Under the pieces are notes generated by a model. The model worked only from the letters and a program-made list of their open reading frames with translations. It was not told the DNA's origin and did no database searches. The position numbers and the translations under genes are program-made. Positions 49,946-58,655 of a stretch of DNA of 64,000 nucleotides are shown here, piece by piece. Location: contig NC_008278.1 of the NCBI RefSeq assembly GCF_000058485.1, forward strand, positions 2,908,962 through 2,972,961, read 5' to 3'. This stretch comes from Frankia alni ACN14a (GTDB lineage: Bacteria > Actinomycetota > Actinomycetes > Frankiales > Frankiaceae). Positions within the stretch are counted from its first letter, which is position 1. The number at the start of each line of letters is the position of its first letter.

Positions 49946-51051
49946 GCGGACACCAGCGGCAGGACCCTGCGCGGCTGGGGGGCGGTCGGGCACAGCTCGT
50001 CGAGGGCGCCGATGCGCTGCCCGGCGGAGATGACCGCCGCCGCGCAGCCTTTGCCGCAGGACCCGGCGATGGTGCAACTCTGGCAGGAGGTGTTGGTGCC
50101 CATCGGGTAGCGGTCGGTGAACCGGAAGGCGTCGAGGCGGGCGGCGAGGTCGGGGTCGGTGAGGATGTTTCCGGCGATGAACTCGGCCGGGTCGTGCGGG
50201 GACTGCGGGGTGCGGGCGGCGAACACCAGGTAGGGGCAGACGGTGACGTCGCCACCGGTGAACACGTAGATGATCGTGCCGGCTTCGCAGCCGGCCAACG
50301 GCAGCCCGCCGAAGTTCGGGAAACGGATGTGCACAACGTCGAGGTCGTCGCTGTCGAACGGGGCGGTGCGGGCGACGATGTCGGCCATGTGCTCGTCGGC
50401 GGTGGCCAGCGCGCGCTGGGCCTTGACGCCGCGGCCCATCGAGGACAGTGGGTTCATCAGCACGTAGCGGGCGCCGTGCTCGGTGGCGAACGCGCACAGC
50501 GCCTGGTACTCGTCGATGTCGGCCAGGCTGTTCGGGGTGCACAGCAGGCCCTGGAGCAGGCCCGCGGCGGCCAGGGCCTTCGTGGTGGCGATCGTCGTGT
50601 GGAAGCTGTCGCGGTCGCCGCGGAACCGGCCGTGGGACTCGGGAGCGAAGCCGTCGAGGGAGACGTTGCAGTGCACCCCACCGATCGCGGCCAGCGCGTC
50701 GATCTGGGCGGCGGTCAGGGTCGTGGCGTTGGTGCAGATCCCTACCGCCATCCCCGCCGAGCGGAATGCGGTCACGACGTCGAGGAAACGGAGGTGCAGG
50801 GTGGGTTCCCCGCCGGTCAGCGTCACCCGCTCCACGCGGCACTCGGCCAGCCGGGGGATGACCGTGTCGACGATCCGTTCGTAGGGCATGGTCTGGCCCT
50901 GCCGTGTCGCGGAGACGAAGCAGTGCGCGCAGTGCAGGTTGCACCGCTCGTCGATCTGTACCAGCGCCTTTCTGCTCTCTCCGTCGGTGGTGGTACGGAA
51001 GTAGCAGGACGATGCCTGTTCACCTGCGCGGGCGATGTTCCGGGCCGACAT
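49942..51051 (-). CDS. radical SAM/SPASM domain enzyme
   Basis: A 369-aa protein with GGAGGA 9 nt before ATG (MSARNIARAG). C37, C41 and C44 in CNLHCAHC form the radical SAM cluster, and TLTGGEPTLH is the SAM-binding GGEP motif. The C-terminal part has the SPASM pattern with Cys in GCEAG, CPYLV, CQSCTIAGSCGKGC and LC, enough for auxiliary Fe-S clusters. SPASM enzymes usually modify peptides or carry out similar radical chemistry. No precursor peptide gene was found next to it. Confidence 0.9.
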   Translation of the reverse strand: MSARNIARAGEQASSCYFRTTTDGESRKALVQIDERCNLHCAHCFVSATRQGQTMPYERIVDTVIPRLAECRVERVTLTGGEPTLHLRFLDVVTAFRSAGMAVGICTNATTLTAAQIDALAAIGGVHCNVSLDGFAPESHGRFRGDRDSFHTTIATTKALAAAGLLQGLLCTPNSLADIDEYQALCAFATEHGARYVLMNPLSSMGRGVKAQRALATADEHMADIVARTAPFDSDDLDVVHIRFPNFGGLPLAGCEAGTIIYVFTGGDVTVCPYLVFAARTPQSPHDPAEFIAGNILTDPDLAARLDAFRFTDRYPMGTNTSCQSCTIAGSCGKGCAAAVISAGQRIGALDELCPTAPQPRRVLPLVSA

Positions 51052-51120
51052 GGGACACGCTCCTCCGGATACCTGTGACCGGATTGCCACGACCCGCAGT
51101 GTCCCCGTTTCCCGATATCG

Positions 51121-51203
51121 CCGTCTCGATGTCCCCGAGAACATCTCGGAGTAGTTTGGGGGGGAGCTGTTCGCATTTCCCCGCCCGTTTCCCCGGAGAA
51201 CAT
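51121..51203. promoter_or_regulatory. candidate LysR operator in the divergent gap
   Basis: TCTCG (51124), CGAGA (51136) and TCTCG (51144) form overlapping inverted repeats. CCCCGAGAACAT (51133-51144) recurs as CCCCGGAGAACAT at 51191-51203, close to the regulator start. Such repeats between a LysR gene and its divergent target are typical. Confidence 0.5.
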
Positions 51204-51218
51204 TGGAAGGCGGCTCGT

Positions 51219-52268
51219 GTGGCAGACATGCCTGTGCAACTATCAGTTTCCGCGGCCCAGGAGATCGCCGATGCGCTCGGCTGCCCGGCGCCGCTGCTGG
51301 ACGTCACCTTCGACCAGCTCCGCACCTTGCTCGCCGTCTGCCAAAGCGGTTCTCCCCTGCAGGCCGCCCGCCTGCTGGGTCGGGAGCATTCCAGCGTCCG
51401 CAAACAGGTCGACACCCTCAACCGCATCTTCAGCGCGATCTGCGGAGAGCCGCTTGCCGTCAAACAAGGCCGTGGGCAGGACTATCTGTTCACCCCCACC
51501 GGCGAGACCGTCGCGGGGATCGCCCGCGCGATGTTCACCGAGTGGACGACCGGCATCCTTGACCGCCGGCGCCGCCTCGGGTCCACCATCACCGTGGCAA
51601 CCACCGAGTTCACCATCGACTTTGTCGCTCAGGTCTGGCCCGCCGTGGCTGAGGAGTTCACCCGCCGAGAGATCGATTTGAACATCGTCCACGTCCGATC
51701 CCGCGAGCTGTGGGCTCAGCTCGACGCCAAGAACGTCGACCTCGTCGCCGGCAGCATCCCCGCCGGTCCCGGCCCCGACCCGATCCCCGACGCCTATGAG
51801 GTCCTGGAGTGGCACCGCGAGGACCTGGCCCTGCTCACCAACCTGCCCCTACACGACCTGCCTGTTGACGCGGTCGACCAGCAGCGCCTGCCCACCATCC
51901 CGCTGCTGGCCCCGTCCGCCGGCCTGATCGCCGAATTCCTCCGCCGCTGGTACGGGCCGGACTACGCCAGCCAGCTACGGATCGTCGCCGAAGCCGACAA
52001 CATCTACTACGGCCTGGCGCTTCTGCGCTCCCCCCTCGTACGTGGCGCACTACTCGCCACCCACGCCACCGCCCAAGCGGCTCTCGACGGCCGACTCCCC
52101 GGCGGCCCCGGACTCCGCCTAGTCCGGCTCACCGACGACTACCAGCCCCCGCTCCAGGTCCTCGCCGGCATCTTCGGCAGGAAAGGAGAACGGCAACGCT
52201 ACGACGCCCACCATCCCCTCAACCTGCTCTGGAATGCCCTGACCGCCCACGTCACGGCGCGACAGTAG
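51219..52268 (+). CDS. LysR-family transcriptional regulator
   Basis: A 349-aa protein. GTG at 51219 is favoured by GGAAGG 8 nt upstream; ATG at 51228 is the alternative. The winged helix lies at about residues 25-85 (TFDQLRTLLAVCQSGSPLQA, then REHSSVRKQVDTL). The C-terminal effector domain covers about 115-330 (STITVATTEFTIDFVAQVW). Family members bind a small ligand and control a divergent operon, here the radical SAM genes. Confidence 0.85.
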   Translation: MADMPVQLSVSAAQEIADALGCPAPLLDVTFDQLRTLLAVCQSGSPLQAARLLGREHSSVRKQVDTLNRIFSAICGEPLAVKQGRGQDYLFTPTGETVAGIARAMFTEWTTGILDRRRRLGSTITVATTEFTIDFVAQVWPAVAEEFTRREIDLNIVHVRSRELWAQLDAKNVDLVAGSIPAGPGPDPIPDAYEVLEWHREDLALLTNLPLHDLPVDAVDQQRLPTIPLLAPSAGLIAEFLRRWYGPDYASQLRIVAEADNIYYGLALLRSPLVRGALLATHATAQAALDGRLPGGPGLRLVRLTDDYQPPLQVLAGIFGRKGERQRYDAHHPLNLLWNALTAHVTARQ

Positions 52269-52378
52269 CTATAAGACGCCGCACGGCTTGGCCTTCAGTC
52301 CACCCGATGGCCCCATCTTCGGCACCGCAGTACGGTTCGATACCGACGACTGGCTTCGCCCCGACGATCGGATGCCCG

Positions 52379-53023
52379 ATGACCGGTACCTGGCAGGACG
52401 CCGCGCTCGTCGCGATCGACCTCGAAGGCACCGGCGCCCAGGACGGTGATCAGGAAGACATCCTCGAAATCGCCCTCGTGCCCCTGCACGCCGGCGCGAT
52501 GCAGATCGCCGAGTCCTACACCACGGTCATCAACCCCGGGCGGCGTATCGCCGCCCGGCCATGGCTCTCACCTGGCCTGACGAACCAGGTCCTCGCTGGC
52601 AGTCCACCACTTGGCCGAGTGGAACCCGAGCTCGCCGCCCGGCTGAATGGCCGGATCCTCGTCGGCCACAACGTCGGCGTCGACTGGCGTCTGCTGCACC
52701 GCCGGTGCCCCACCGTCACACCCGCCGGGCTGCTCGACACCCTTCGACTCGCCCGACACCTCGGCGTGCGTACAGGTAACCCCCTCACCACATTGCTCGA
52801 CCGACACGACCTCACCCGGCAGGTCACCGAACTGGCAGCGGGCAGCCAACCCCACCGCGCACTGTGGGACGCAATCGGCGCCGGGCTACTCCTCGCCACC
52901 CTCACCCACCAATTCGACAGCTCTCGACCGGCCACACTCGACGAGCTTCACAACCTCGCCGGAATCCCCCTCAGCCTCCCTGTCCCAGGATGGCCCACAG
53001 GCGACCAACCCGGGCTGTTCTGA
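52379..53023 (+). CDS. DnaQ-like 3'-5' exonuclease
   Basis: A 214-aa protein; ATG at 52379 gives MTGTWQDAALVAIDLEGTG, with IDLEGTG as exonuclease motif I (D, E). GRILVGHNVGVDWRLL is motif II, and HRALWDAIGAGLLL is motif III (HxAxxDA pattern). All DEDDh residues are present. Short stand-alone homologues act in DNA or RNA end trimming. It ends 27 nt before the convergent XRE gene. Confidence 0.85.
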   Translation: MTGTWQDAALVAIDLEGTGAQDGDQEDILEIALVPLHAGAMQIAESYTTVINPGRRIAARPWLSPGLTNQVLAGSPPLGRVEPELAARLNGRILVGHNVGVDWRLLHRRCPTVTPAGLLDTLRLARHLGVRTGNPLTTLLDRHDLTRQVTELAAGSQPHRALWDAIGAGLLLATLTHQFDSSRPATLDELHNLAGIPLSLPVPGWPTGDQPGLF

Positions 53024-53050
53024 GATCGGTCGACCTGTCTCATGCGCGGG

Positions 53051-54370
53051 TCAGACCTCGGCAAGCCGCTGGCCGAGTGCGGCGACTTCCCGCAGATCGG
53101 GATGATCTTTGGTTAGCTCAACATGTACCCGGCTCGCCCGGGTGACGACCGGGGCGGACGGCCACGCCTCGGAGACCGTGAGGGCCTGCGACGCCGCTTC
53201 GGCAGCGCGGCCGGGGTCGGTCGTCCGCAGCGCCAGAGCGAGTGCACACCACGTGACACTGCGGCTCTGCGTGTCGTATGGCTTGTAGATCTCGATCGCA
53301 TCGTAAGCGGCGGGCTCGGCGTCTGGATCATTGATCTCAGCGAGGGTGAGAGCGGTGTACAGATGCTTCTCTTCGGGGTCGAACAGGGCAGCGCCGGCGC
53401 GGCGCTTCACCGCGAGCGGCGCCTCCTGCATAACTTCGAGCGCCTGGCGTGCGCGGTCAGGGCGGTTTCCAGCGCCCTCAGCCACAGCAGCATAGGCGGC
53501 AAGGCGCGGCAGGACATAGGGGTCGACCTCGGGCTGACGTATCGCGTTTTGCGCGAAGCGAGCGGCTTGCGTGTAACGCCCGGCGTTGAATGCAATGCAC
53601 GACCGGAGACCGGCGACACTCCCGGCAAGCAGAGAGTCTCCGGCGTGGGCGGCGTACTGCTCGGCGACTGTGGCGAACCCCGCGGCGAGCTCACGGTCGC
53701 CGGTGTGGTAACCGAGGCGTGCCAGATAGTACGCATACTGGCCGGCGATGCCCGCGACTCGGGCCTGTGTCTCCGGCTGGCGCGTCGCCTGCGCGATCTC
53801 CTCGGACTGCTCCCAGCAGGACAGGAGAGCGCCGAGCAGCTTGTCCTGGGGCGTAGACCAGTAGGTCTCCGCGATCGTGGTCGTGCCCTCTTCGAGCCGG
53901 GTCAGGGTCCACTCCGCCGGCGTCGTCGACATCGCCAGCGACGCGCGTTCCGCGAGCGAAAGCGCGGCGGCGATGGCGGGCGTGGCCGCTCCAAGGCGGA
54001 GTAGTGCGCGTCTGTCCGTAGTACTCACCTCCTCCGTTATCACTGTGCGCTCCAGGATAGGGAGGAGTCCACCCCGTGGGAGGTCGAGCCCGGCGTCCCG
54101 CGCGGCGGCTTCGAGCTTCGCTGCCTGCCAGGCGCGGATCAACTGGCCATCGGCGCCGAGCTCGTTGTCCAGATCCCTGACGACGTGCCTGACGGGGAGC
54201 AGTTTGGGATTCGCGTTCTGCTGGCCTCGTATCGCGGCGGAGACCGCGTACCGGTTACTGCCGATCGCGTCCGCCAGCTCCGTGAAGGACCGATCTTGCT
54301 GCTTGAAGAGCCGATCGGCAAGGGCCGCGAACGCCTCGCGGGCGCTCGGCGACGGCGGATCGTCGTGCAC
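53051..54370 (-). CDS. XRE-type regulator with TPR-like repeats
   Basis: A 439-aa protein with a GTG start. The helix-turn-helix is at about 12-65 (SFTELADAIGSNRYAVSAAI). A segment DRRALLRLGAATPAIAAAL is the same type of Arg-led hydrophobic linker as in the 46-kb regulator. The C-terminal 280 residues are helical repeats of TPR type. It is transcribed divergently from the 55-64 kb operon and could control it. Confidence 0.8.
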   Translation of the reverse strand: MHDDPPSPSAREAFAALADRLFKQQDRSFTELADAIGSNRYAVSAAIRGQQNANPKLLPVRHVVRDLDNELGADGQLIRAWQAAKLEAAARDAGLDLPRGGLLPILERTVITEEVSTTDRRALLRLGAATPAIAAALSLAERASLAMSTTPAEWTLTRLEEGTTTIAETYWSTPQDKLLGALLSCWEQSEEIAQATRQPETQARVAGIAGQYAYYLARLGYHTGDRELAAGFATVAEQYAAHAGDSLLAGSVAGLRSCIAFNAGRYTQAARFAQNAIRQPEVDPYVLPRLAAYAAVAEGAGNRPDRARQALEVMQEAPLAVKRRAGAALFDPEEKHLYTALTLAEINDPDAEPAAYDAIEIYKPYDTQSRSVTWCALALALRTTDPGRAAEAASQALTVSEAWPSAPVVTRASRVHVELTKDHPDLREVAALGQRLAEV

Positions 54371-54968
54371 GGTGGTGGGCTCCCCTCCCGGCGGTGGTCA
54401 CGTTACTCGGTCGTGAACGCGTGCGTTCCCAAGGAACAGTCTGTACCAGATCTGCCGCACACGGTTGCATGTCCCCTACCGGCGGATGCGTCCGCTGTCA
54501 CCCAGCGTTCAGGAGGAGGGCCTGTGGTACCGACTGGTCCTCCTGTTGGGATGCCGACCGCCGCCGGGGGCGGCCGCCGCTCGGATCGAGCTGTCCTCGC
54601 GGATCCGCCCACGGGGAGTGCTGGTGTCGAGCTGCGCGGAGGCTCGGCGGCGGCCACCCGTCCGGGGAGGGGGCCGGTTACAGATCTGCCGACCCCCTCT
54701 CTTCCGGTCCGTAGCCCGGGCAGGGCCTGGACTGAGTTGCGGACCATGTACGGCTGGTAGGTCGCCGGGCTGCCGGCGCCTCGGTCTACCAGGATTTGTC
54801 CTACCGGTGCATTCTGGCCGCCATTTCCGTGTCGGCGTCCTTTGACCTGCCCTATCCGTGGCCCGTGGCCTGCCCAGACGGCGTGTTTTCCCCTTCACGT
54901 CCTGTGGACGGCTGCGATTGAAATGCGGATAGGGCAGCTACACCTTCACATTCCCTCTGGAGATCCAC
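54371..54968. other. 598-bp divergent intergenic region
   Basis: No convincing gene: all frames give low-complexity Arg/Pro/Gly products. It holds the promoters of the regulator at 54370 (leftward) and of the 55-64 kb operon. The last 60 nt are AT-richer (GATTGAAATGCGGATAGG) and precede a GGAG ribosome binding site. Confidence 0.5.
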
Positions 54969-55421
54969 ATGCTTTCTCTTCCTGGCGCTGTCGCCACCTC
55001 GGTCGTCCCGACGGCGGGGTTGTTCATCGAGGAGCTTCACCATCTGCCGCTAGAGATGGCGCAGCTCCCGAAGATTGCCGGTGCGTGCACGGCCTACACC
55101 GAGCAGGTCGAGAAGCTGGTGGAGCAGCGGGGCGGGGTCGCCGTCGCTCTCCACCAGGTGCTCAACCGGCCGCACCGGCTGTTGCCGGAGGAGGTCACCG
55201 CCGCGCTGGCCCAGGTCGACGCCTACGCCGACCTCGTCCGGGACGTCGGATACCTGTACGTCGAGTCGCTGACGGCGGGCCGGGCGCATCTGACCGACGA
55301 GCAGATCGTCGAGGCGGCCCGGCTCCGCACCGGCCAACTGGACAAGGTCAGGGCCCTGCTGCTCGGCGGCATCGGGGGAACCCGCTCCGCTGAGCCCGCG
55401 CCGGAGCCGGTCGCGGCCTGA
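54969..55421 (+). CDS. helical hypothetical protein, first gene of the 55-64 kb operon
   Basis: A 150-aa acidic protein, mostly amphipathic helix (ACTAYTEQVEKLVEQRGGVA, then PEEVTAALAQVDAYADLVRD). GGAG lies 8 nt before ATG. It has no signal peptide or catalytic motif. It opens the polycistronic run; the 86-nt gap to the next gene is the second largest within the operon. Confidence 0.6.
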   Translation: MLSLPGAVATSVVPTAGLFIEELHHLPLEMAQLPKIAGACTAYTEQVEKLVEQRGGVAVALHQVLNRPHRLLPEEVTAALAQVDAYADLVRDVGYLYVESLTAGRAHLTDEQIVEAARLRTGQLDKVRALLLGGIGGTRSAEPAPEPVAA

Positions 55422-55507
55422 TCCCCGTCGTCTCCCTGCCCGCGCCGCGCCAGGATCCGCGGGGATCCCGTGGGTGGGGAGGCTCCATCTTCCTGGAAGG
55501 AGCAGCC

Positions 55508-55861
55508 ATGGACAGTCCGCCGGTGGTCGCGGGCTGTGCGCTCACCCGGACCGGCGACCAGATCGCGATCCGCTATGCCTCCGTCGGGGTGGAGCGTGAG
55601 CTGCGGATGCCGTGCGCGGCCTGGGCGGGTCTGGCTGACGCGGTCCGCGCGGGCACGCTCGACGCGCTGGATGACAGGTGGGTGCGTTGGGCCGGCCGGA
55701 ACGCGGTCGGCTTCGCGGCCCTGCGCGGCGGTCAGCTCCACCTCATCCACGGCGATCAGTACCCCCGCGAGTACCGCCTACCGGCTTCGGCGTGGGAGGC
55801 GGTCACGGCGGCGGCCCGCGGCACTGAAAGCGACCCTCTCATGCCAGCAGGAGTCCAGTGA
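55508..55861 (+). CDS. hypothetical beta-rich protein
   Basis: A 117-aa protein preceded by GAAGGAG. Alternating short strands (AIRYASVGVERELRMP, then GFAALRGGQLHLIHGDQ) suggest a small beta fold. The stop overlaps the next GTG start by 4 nt. No family is recognised. Confidence 0.6.
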   Translation: MDSPPVVAGCALTRTGDQIAIRYASVGVERELRMPCAAWAGLADAVRAGTLDALDDRWVRWAGRNAVGFAALRGGQLHLIHGDQYPREYRLPASAWEAVTAAARGTESDPLMPAGVQ

Positions 55862-56727
55862 CCACCACAAATCACGAAGGGATCGAGTCTCAGCCTCGGG
55901 AATGGTGGCAGACAATGACTGATTCTTCGCTGTCCTCGGTGGACCTGAGGACCGACCAGCCGCATTCAGCGCGGATGTACGACTACTACCTGGGTGGGAA
56001 GGACAACTTCCCGGCCGACCGGGAGGCCGCGGAGGACGCGCTCGCCGTGTTCCCCAGCGCGCGGGTGATGGCCCGGGAGAACCGCGAGTTCATGGCCCGC
56101 GCGACCCGCTACCTCGCCGGTGAGGTCGGGGTCCGGCAGTTCCTCGACATCGGCACGGGTATCCCGACGAGTCCGAATCTGCATGAGGTCGCCCAGGGCA
56201 TCGCTGCGGACACGCGGGTGGTGTATGCGGACAATGATCCGATCGTGCTGACCCACGCCCGTGCGCTGCTGACCAGCACCCCGCAGGGCCGGACGGCCTA
56301 CCTCGACGCCGATCTGCGCGACCCCGAGCGGATCATGACCGCGCCCGAGCTACAGAGCACCCTTGACCTGACCGAGCCGGTTGCGCTGTCCGTCATCGCG
56401 ATCCTCCATTTCGTGCCCGACGACGCCGACCCGTATGGGATCGTCCGCCGGCTGCTGGAGGCGTTGCCCTCCGGGAGCTATCTGGCGCTGACCCACGCGA
56501 CCGCCGATCTCGATCCGGCGGCGGGGCAGATGGCGGAGAAATACCGGGAGCAGGGGATCACCGCGGTCGAGCGCAGCCACGCGCAGATAACCAGTTTCTT
56601 CGCCGGCTTGGAGCTGGTCGACCCGGGTGTGCAGGTGGCGCACCGGTGGCGTCCCGACGACCCGACGGCCGCGGATCTCACGGATGCGCAGGTGAGTATC
56701 TACGCCGGGCTCGGACGCAAACCATGA
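55858..56727 (+). CDS. Methyltransf_19 (DUF574) SAM-dependent methyltransferase
   Basis: A 289-aa protein with a GTG start. It carries the family hallmarks PHSARMYDYYLGGKDNFPAD, then FLDIGTGIPTSPNLHEVAQ (SAM motif I) and VVYADNDPIVLTHARALL. This family is abundant in actinomycetes; substrates are mostly unknown. ATGA and GTGA overlaps tie it to both neighbours. It is the only methyltransferase in this operon with an intact SAM site. Confidence 0.9.
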   Translation: MTTTNHEGIESQPREWWQTMTDSSLSSVDLRTDQPHSARMYDYYLGGKDNFPADREAAEDALAVFPSARVMARENREFMARATRYLAGEVGVRQFLDIGTGIPTSPNLHEVAQGIAADTRVVYADNDPIVLTHARALLTSTPQGRTAYLDADLRDPERIMTAPELQSTLDLTEPVALSVIAILHFVPDDADPYGIVRRLLEALPSGSYLALTHATADLDPAAGQMAEKYREQGITAVERSHAQITSFFAGLELVDPGVQVAHRWRPDDPTAADLTDAQVSIYAGLGRKP

Positions 56728-57605
56728 GCGCGTTCACCCCGGATGATCCCCCGCCCGCTATCGAGGTGGATGGGGCAGTGGATTCCGAGACGGTGCGGGA
56801 GTTGCTGCTGGAGGGGGCCGGTGCGGGCTCGGTCCTGACCCTGTCCAACCAGGACCTGCCGGGCCCGTGGGCCAGCGCGGGCCAGCCGGTGGAGACGCTG
56901 GAGTCGGTGCCGGAGGACTGCATTGACGGTGTTCTCGCCGTTGAGGGGTTCACCACGGTGCCGGTGCGGCCCCGGATGGGCCAGATCGCCCGGGTGCTGC
57001 GGATCGGGGGCTGGTTCGGTTTGGCCCAGTCGGATCACACCTGTACGTTCGCGGGCCTGCATCTGGGCGGGTGGACAGGCGGGGAACGCCGGGCCCTCGA
57101 CGCGGCGCTGCTCGCTGCGTTTCCGCACCAGCGGGGCGCGGTGGTCGAGGAGCTGATCTGGGAGGCCCGCGAGCAGGGTCTGCGTCCAACCCGTCTGCAT
57201 CTGGGATTCGCCCACCGGAAGGTGGGGGCCGGGGATCTGGATGACTACCTGCGTGAGGGGCCTGCGGCCGGGATACCCGGCCCGCTGGATCGGATCACCG
57301 CCGCGGCCGGGGTGACGCTGGCCGACCGGTACGCCGAGGTGTGGCAGGACGCGACCGCGACCGGGCCAGTCACGATGTCCACGCCGATGGTCGTCCTGGC
57401 CGCGCGACGGGTGGCGGGAGATCCGCTGGCGCCCGTCGCCGGGCCCGCGCGCCGTCTCCCCTTGCTGGCCGAGCCGATCCGCAGCCCTCGCCCGGAAGCA
57501 GAGCGGGCGATCATGGACGCTCTGGGTAGACATCGGCGGCGCTGGGACGACCTGGTCGCTGGGACGCGCAGAGAGTCCCGGCGGGAACGGCAGGGGTCGG
57601 CATGA
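56724..57605 (+). CDS. methyltransferase-like protein lacking SAM motif I
   Basis: A 293-aa protein with the downstream part of a class I methyltransferase fold (RMGQIARVLRIGGWFGLAQSD). The region where GxGxG should lie (VLTLSNQDLPGPWASAGQP) has no such motif. Its pattern after motif IV (EELIWEAREQGL, then LHLGFAHRK) is shared with the 57667 gene, so the two are tandem paralogues. Probably a pseudoenzyme or scaffold. It starts within the stop of the true methyltransferase. Confidence 0.65.
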   Translation: MSAFTPDDPPPAIEVDGAVDSETVRELLLEGAGAGSVLTLSNQDLPGPWASAGQPVETLESVPEDCIDGVLAVEGFTTVPVRPRMGQIARVLRIGGWFGLAQSDHTCTFAGLHLGGWTGGERRALDAALLAAFPHQRGAVVEELIWEAREQGLRPTRLHLGFAHRKVGAGDLDDYLREGPAAGIPGPLDRITAAAGVTLADRYAEVWQDATATGPVTMSTPMVVLAARRVAGDPLAPVAGPARRLPLLAEPIRSPRPEAERAIMDALGRHRRRWDDLVAGTRRESRRERQGSA

Positions 57606-57670
57606 GGCCCACCCGGCCGGCGACCACCCCCGCCGTCGGGCGCGGCGGTGAGCTGGGCCGCGGGCGATGA
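57602..57670 (+). CDS. 22-codon mini-ORF bridging two methyltransferase-like genes
   Basis: ATG overlaps the upstream stop (ATGA) and its own TGA overlaps the downstream ATG (ATGA). The basic 22-aa product (MRPTRPATTPAVGRGG...) may have no function beyond carrying ribosomes between the flanking genes. Without it there would be a 61-nt gap in the coupled chain. Confidence 0.45.
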   Translation: MRPTRPATTPAVGRGGELGRGR

Positions 57671-58500
57671 GCGGCGAGGCGGACCGCCGGGCTCGGTGGA
57701 CGTTCGCAGAGGAGGATCCACTGCCGCTGCTGGTCGGCGGGGCAGGGCTGAGGGACCTGGTGTACGCACGAGCCGACCTGGGGTCCGGTGCACGGGTGCT
57801 GGATGTGGGCGGGGACCCGCAGCTGTCCCGTGAGGTGGCCGAGCACGCCGGTGCCGGCACCGAGGTCGTGGTGCTCGCAGGCGACGACGCCCAGGTCTGG
57901 AACGGGCTGGCGCTGGACGACGGCGCGGTGGGGCTCGTCGTCGGCAACGACGCGCTGCGGGGCCCACTTGCTCCGGCACTGGCCGAGATCGCCCGGGTGG
58001 TGCGCCGCGGCGGGTGGGTCAGCCTCATTCAGCCGGCGCATGGCCGGGTGTTCACGCCCGCGCTGGCCGAAGACGGGCCGGTCTCGCAGCGGGTACTGGA
58101 AGGCGAGGTGATCTGGGCGGCGCGCGCCGTCGGACTGCTGCCCGTCATGGTCGGCCTGGGATTCCAATACCGTGAGGCCCCGGTGGGCGCCGTCGACGGT
58201 GTGCGTAGCCCGGTTACGGCCCTGCCCGTCACGCTCGCGACTCCGGTCGTGCAGATCGACGCGGTCCGCGTCGATCCGCGTCCGGACCGTGCCGTTCCAC
58301 CGGGCAGCGGGCCCGAGTGGTACGAGGCCTACCGGCGGGCGCTCGACCAGGCCGTCGCCGTGGGGATTCCGCTCGCCGCCTGGCAGATCGCGCAGGCGAT
58401 CGGCAACCACCTTGCCCGCGAGAGGGACCCGCTGTGCCACTGGCCGAGCAGGGTCGCCCCGATGTGGACTCCCTTTCACACTCCCGGCGACCCGCGATGA
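57667..58500 (+). CDS. degenerate SAM methyltransferase-like protein
   Basis: A 277-aa protein. VLDVGGDPQLSREVAEHAG stands where motif I should be and keeps only part of the GxGxG pattern. LAEIARVVRRGGWVSLIQP is the motif IV/V region. EVIWAARAVGLLPVMVGLGF matches the paralogue at 56724. The C-terminal 60 residues (WYEAYRRALDQAVAVGIPLA) are helical. The stop overlaps the next start. Confidence 0.65.
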   Translation: MSGEADRRARWTFAEEDPLPLLVGGAGLRDLVYARADLGSGARVLDVGGDPQLSREVAEHAGAGTEVVVLAGDDAQVWNGLALDDGAVGLVVGNDALRGPLAPALAEIARVVRRGGWVSLIQPAHGRVFTPALAEDGPVSQRVLEGEVIWAARAVGLLPVMVGLGFQYREAPVGAVDGVRSPVTALPVTLATPVVQIDAVRVDPRPDRAVPPGSGPEWYEAYRRALDQAVAVGIPLAAWQIAQAIGNHLARERDPLCHWPSRVAPMWTPFHTPGDPR

Positions 58501-58655
58501 CGCCGACCTCTGGAGATGCGATGCCGCCCGACGATGAAAGCGACGTGAACGCTCAGCTCCTGGCGGAGTACAAGCGATTCACCCGCAAGTGCTTGCGGGT
58601 GCTCGGTGCCGCTGCGCTCGTCGCGATTGTTCTCATGCTGTCGAGGGTCCTGTGA
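58497..58655 (+). CDS. 52-aa single-span membrane protein
   Basis: A short acidic N-terminal part is followed by a basic juxtamembrane stretch (YKRFTRKCLRVLG) and one hydrophobic helix at the C terminus (AALVAIVLMLSRVL). It overlaps both neighbours by 4 nt. A second 52-aa one-span protein lies on the other side of the PHP gene. Confidence 0.65.
   Translation: MTPTSGDAMPPDDESDVNAQLLAEYKRFTRKCLRVLGAAALVAIVLMLSRVL

Noticed and set aside
49277-50944. 555-aa frame as one gene
   Set aside because: Only the last 222 residues form a kinase; the rest is a shadow of the radical SAM gene, and the GTGA overlap at 49945 gives a proper start.
54465-54898. Open frames on both strands in the divergent gap
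   Set aside because: Repetitive Arg/Pro/Gly products typical of GC-rich non-coding DNA; no start signals.
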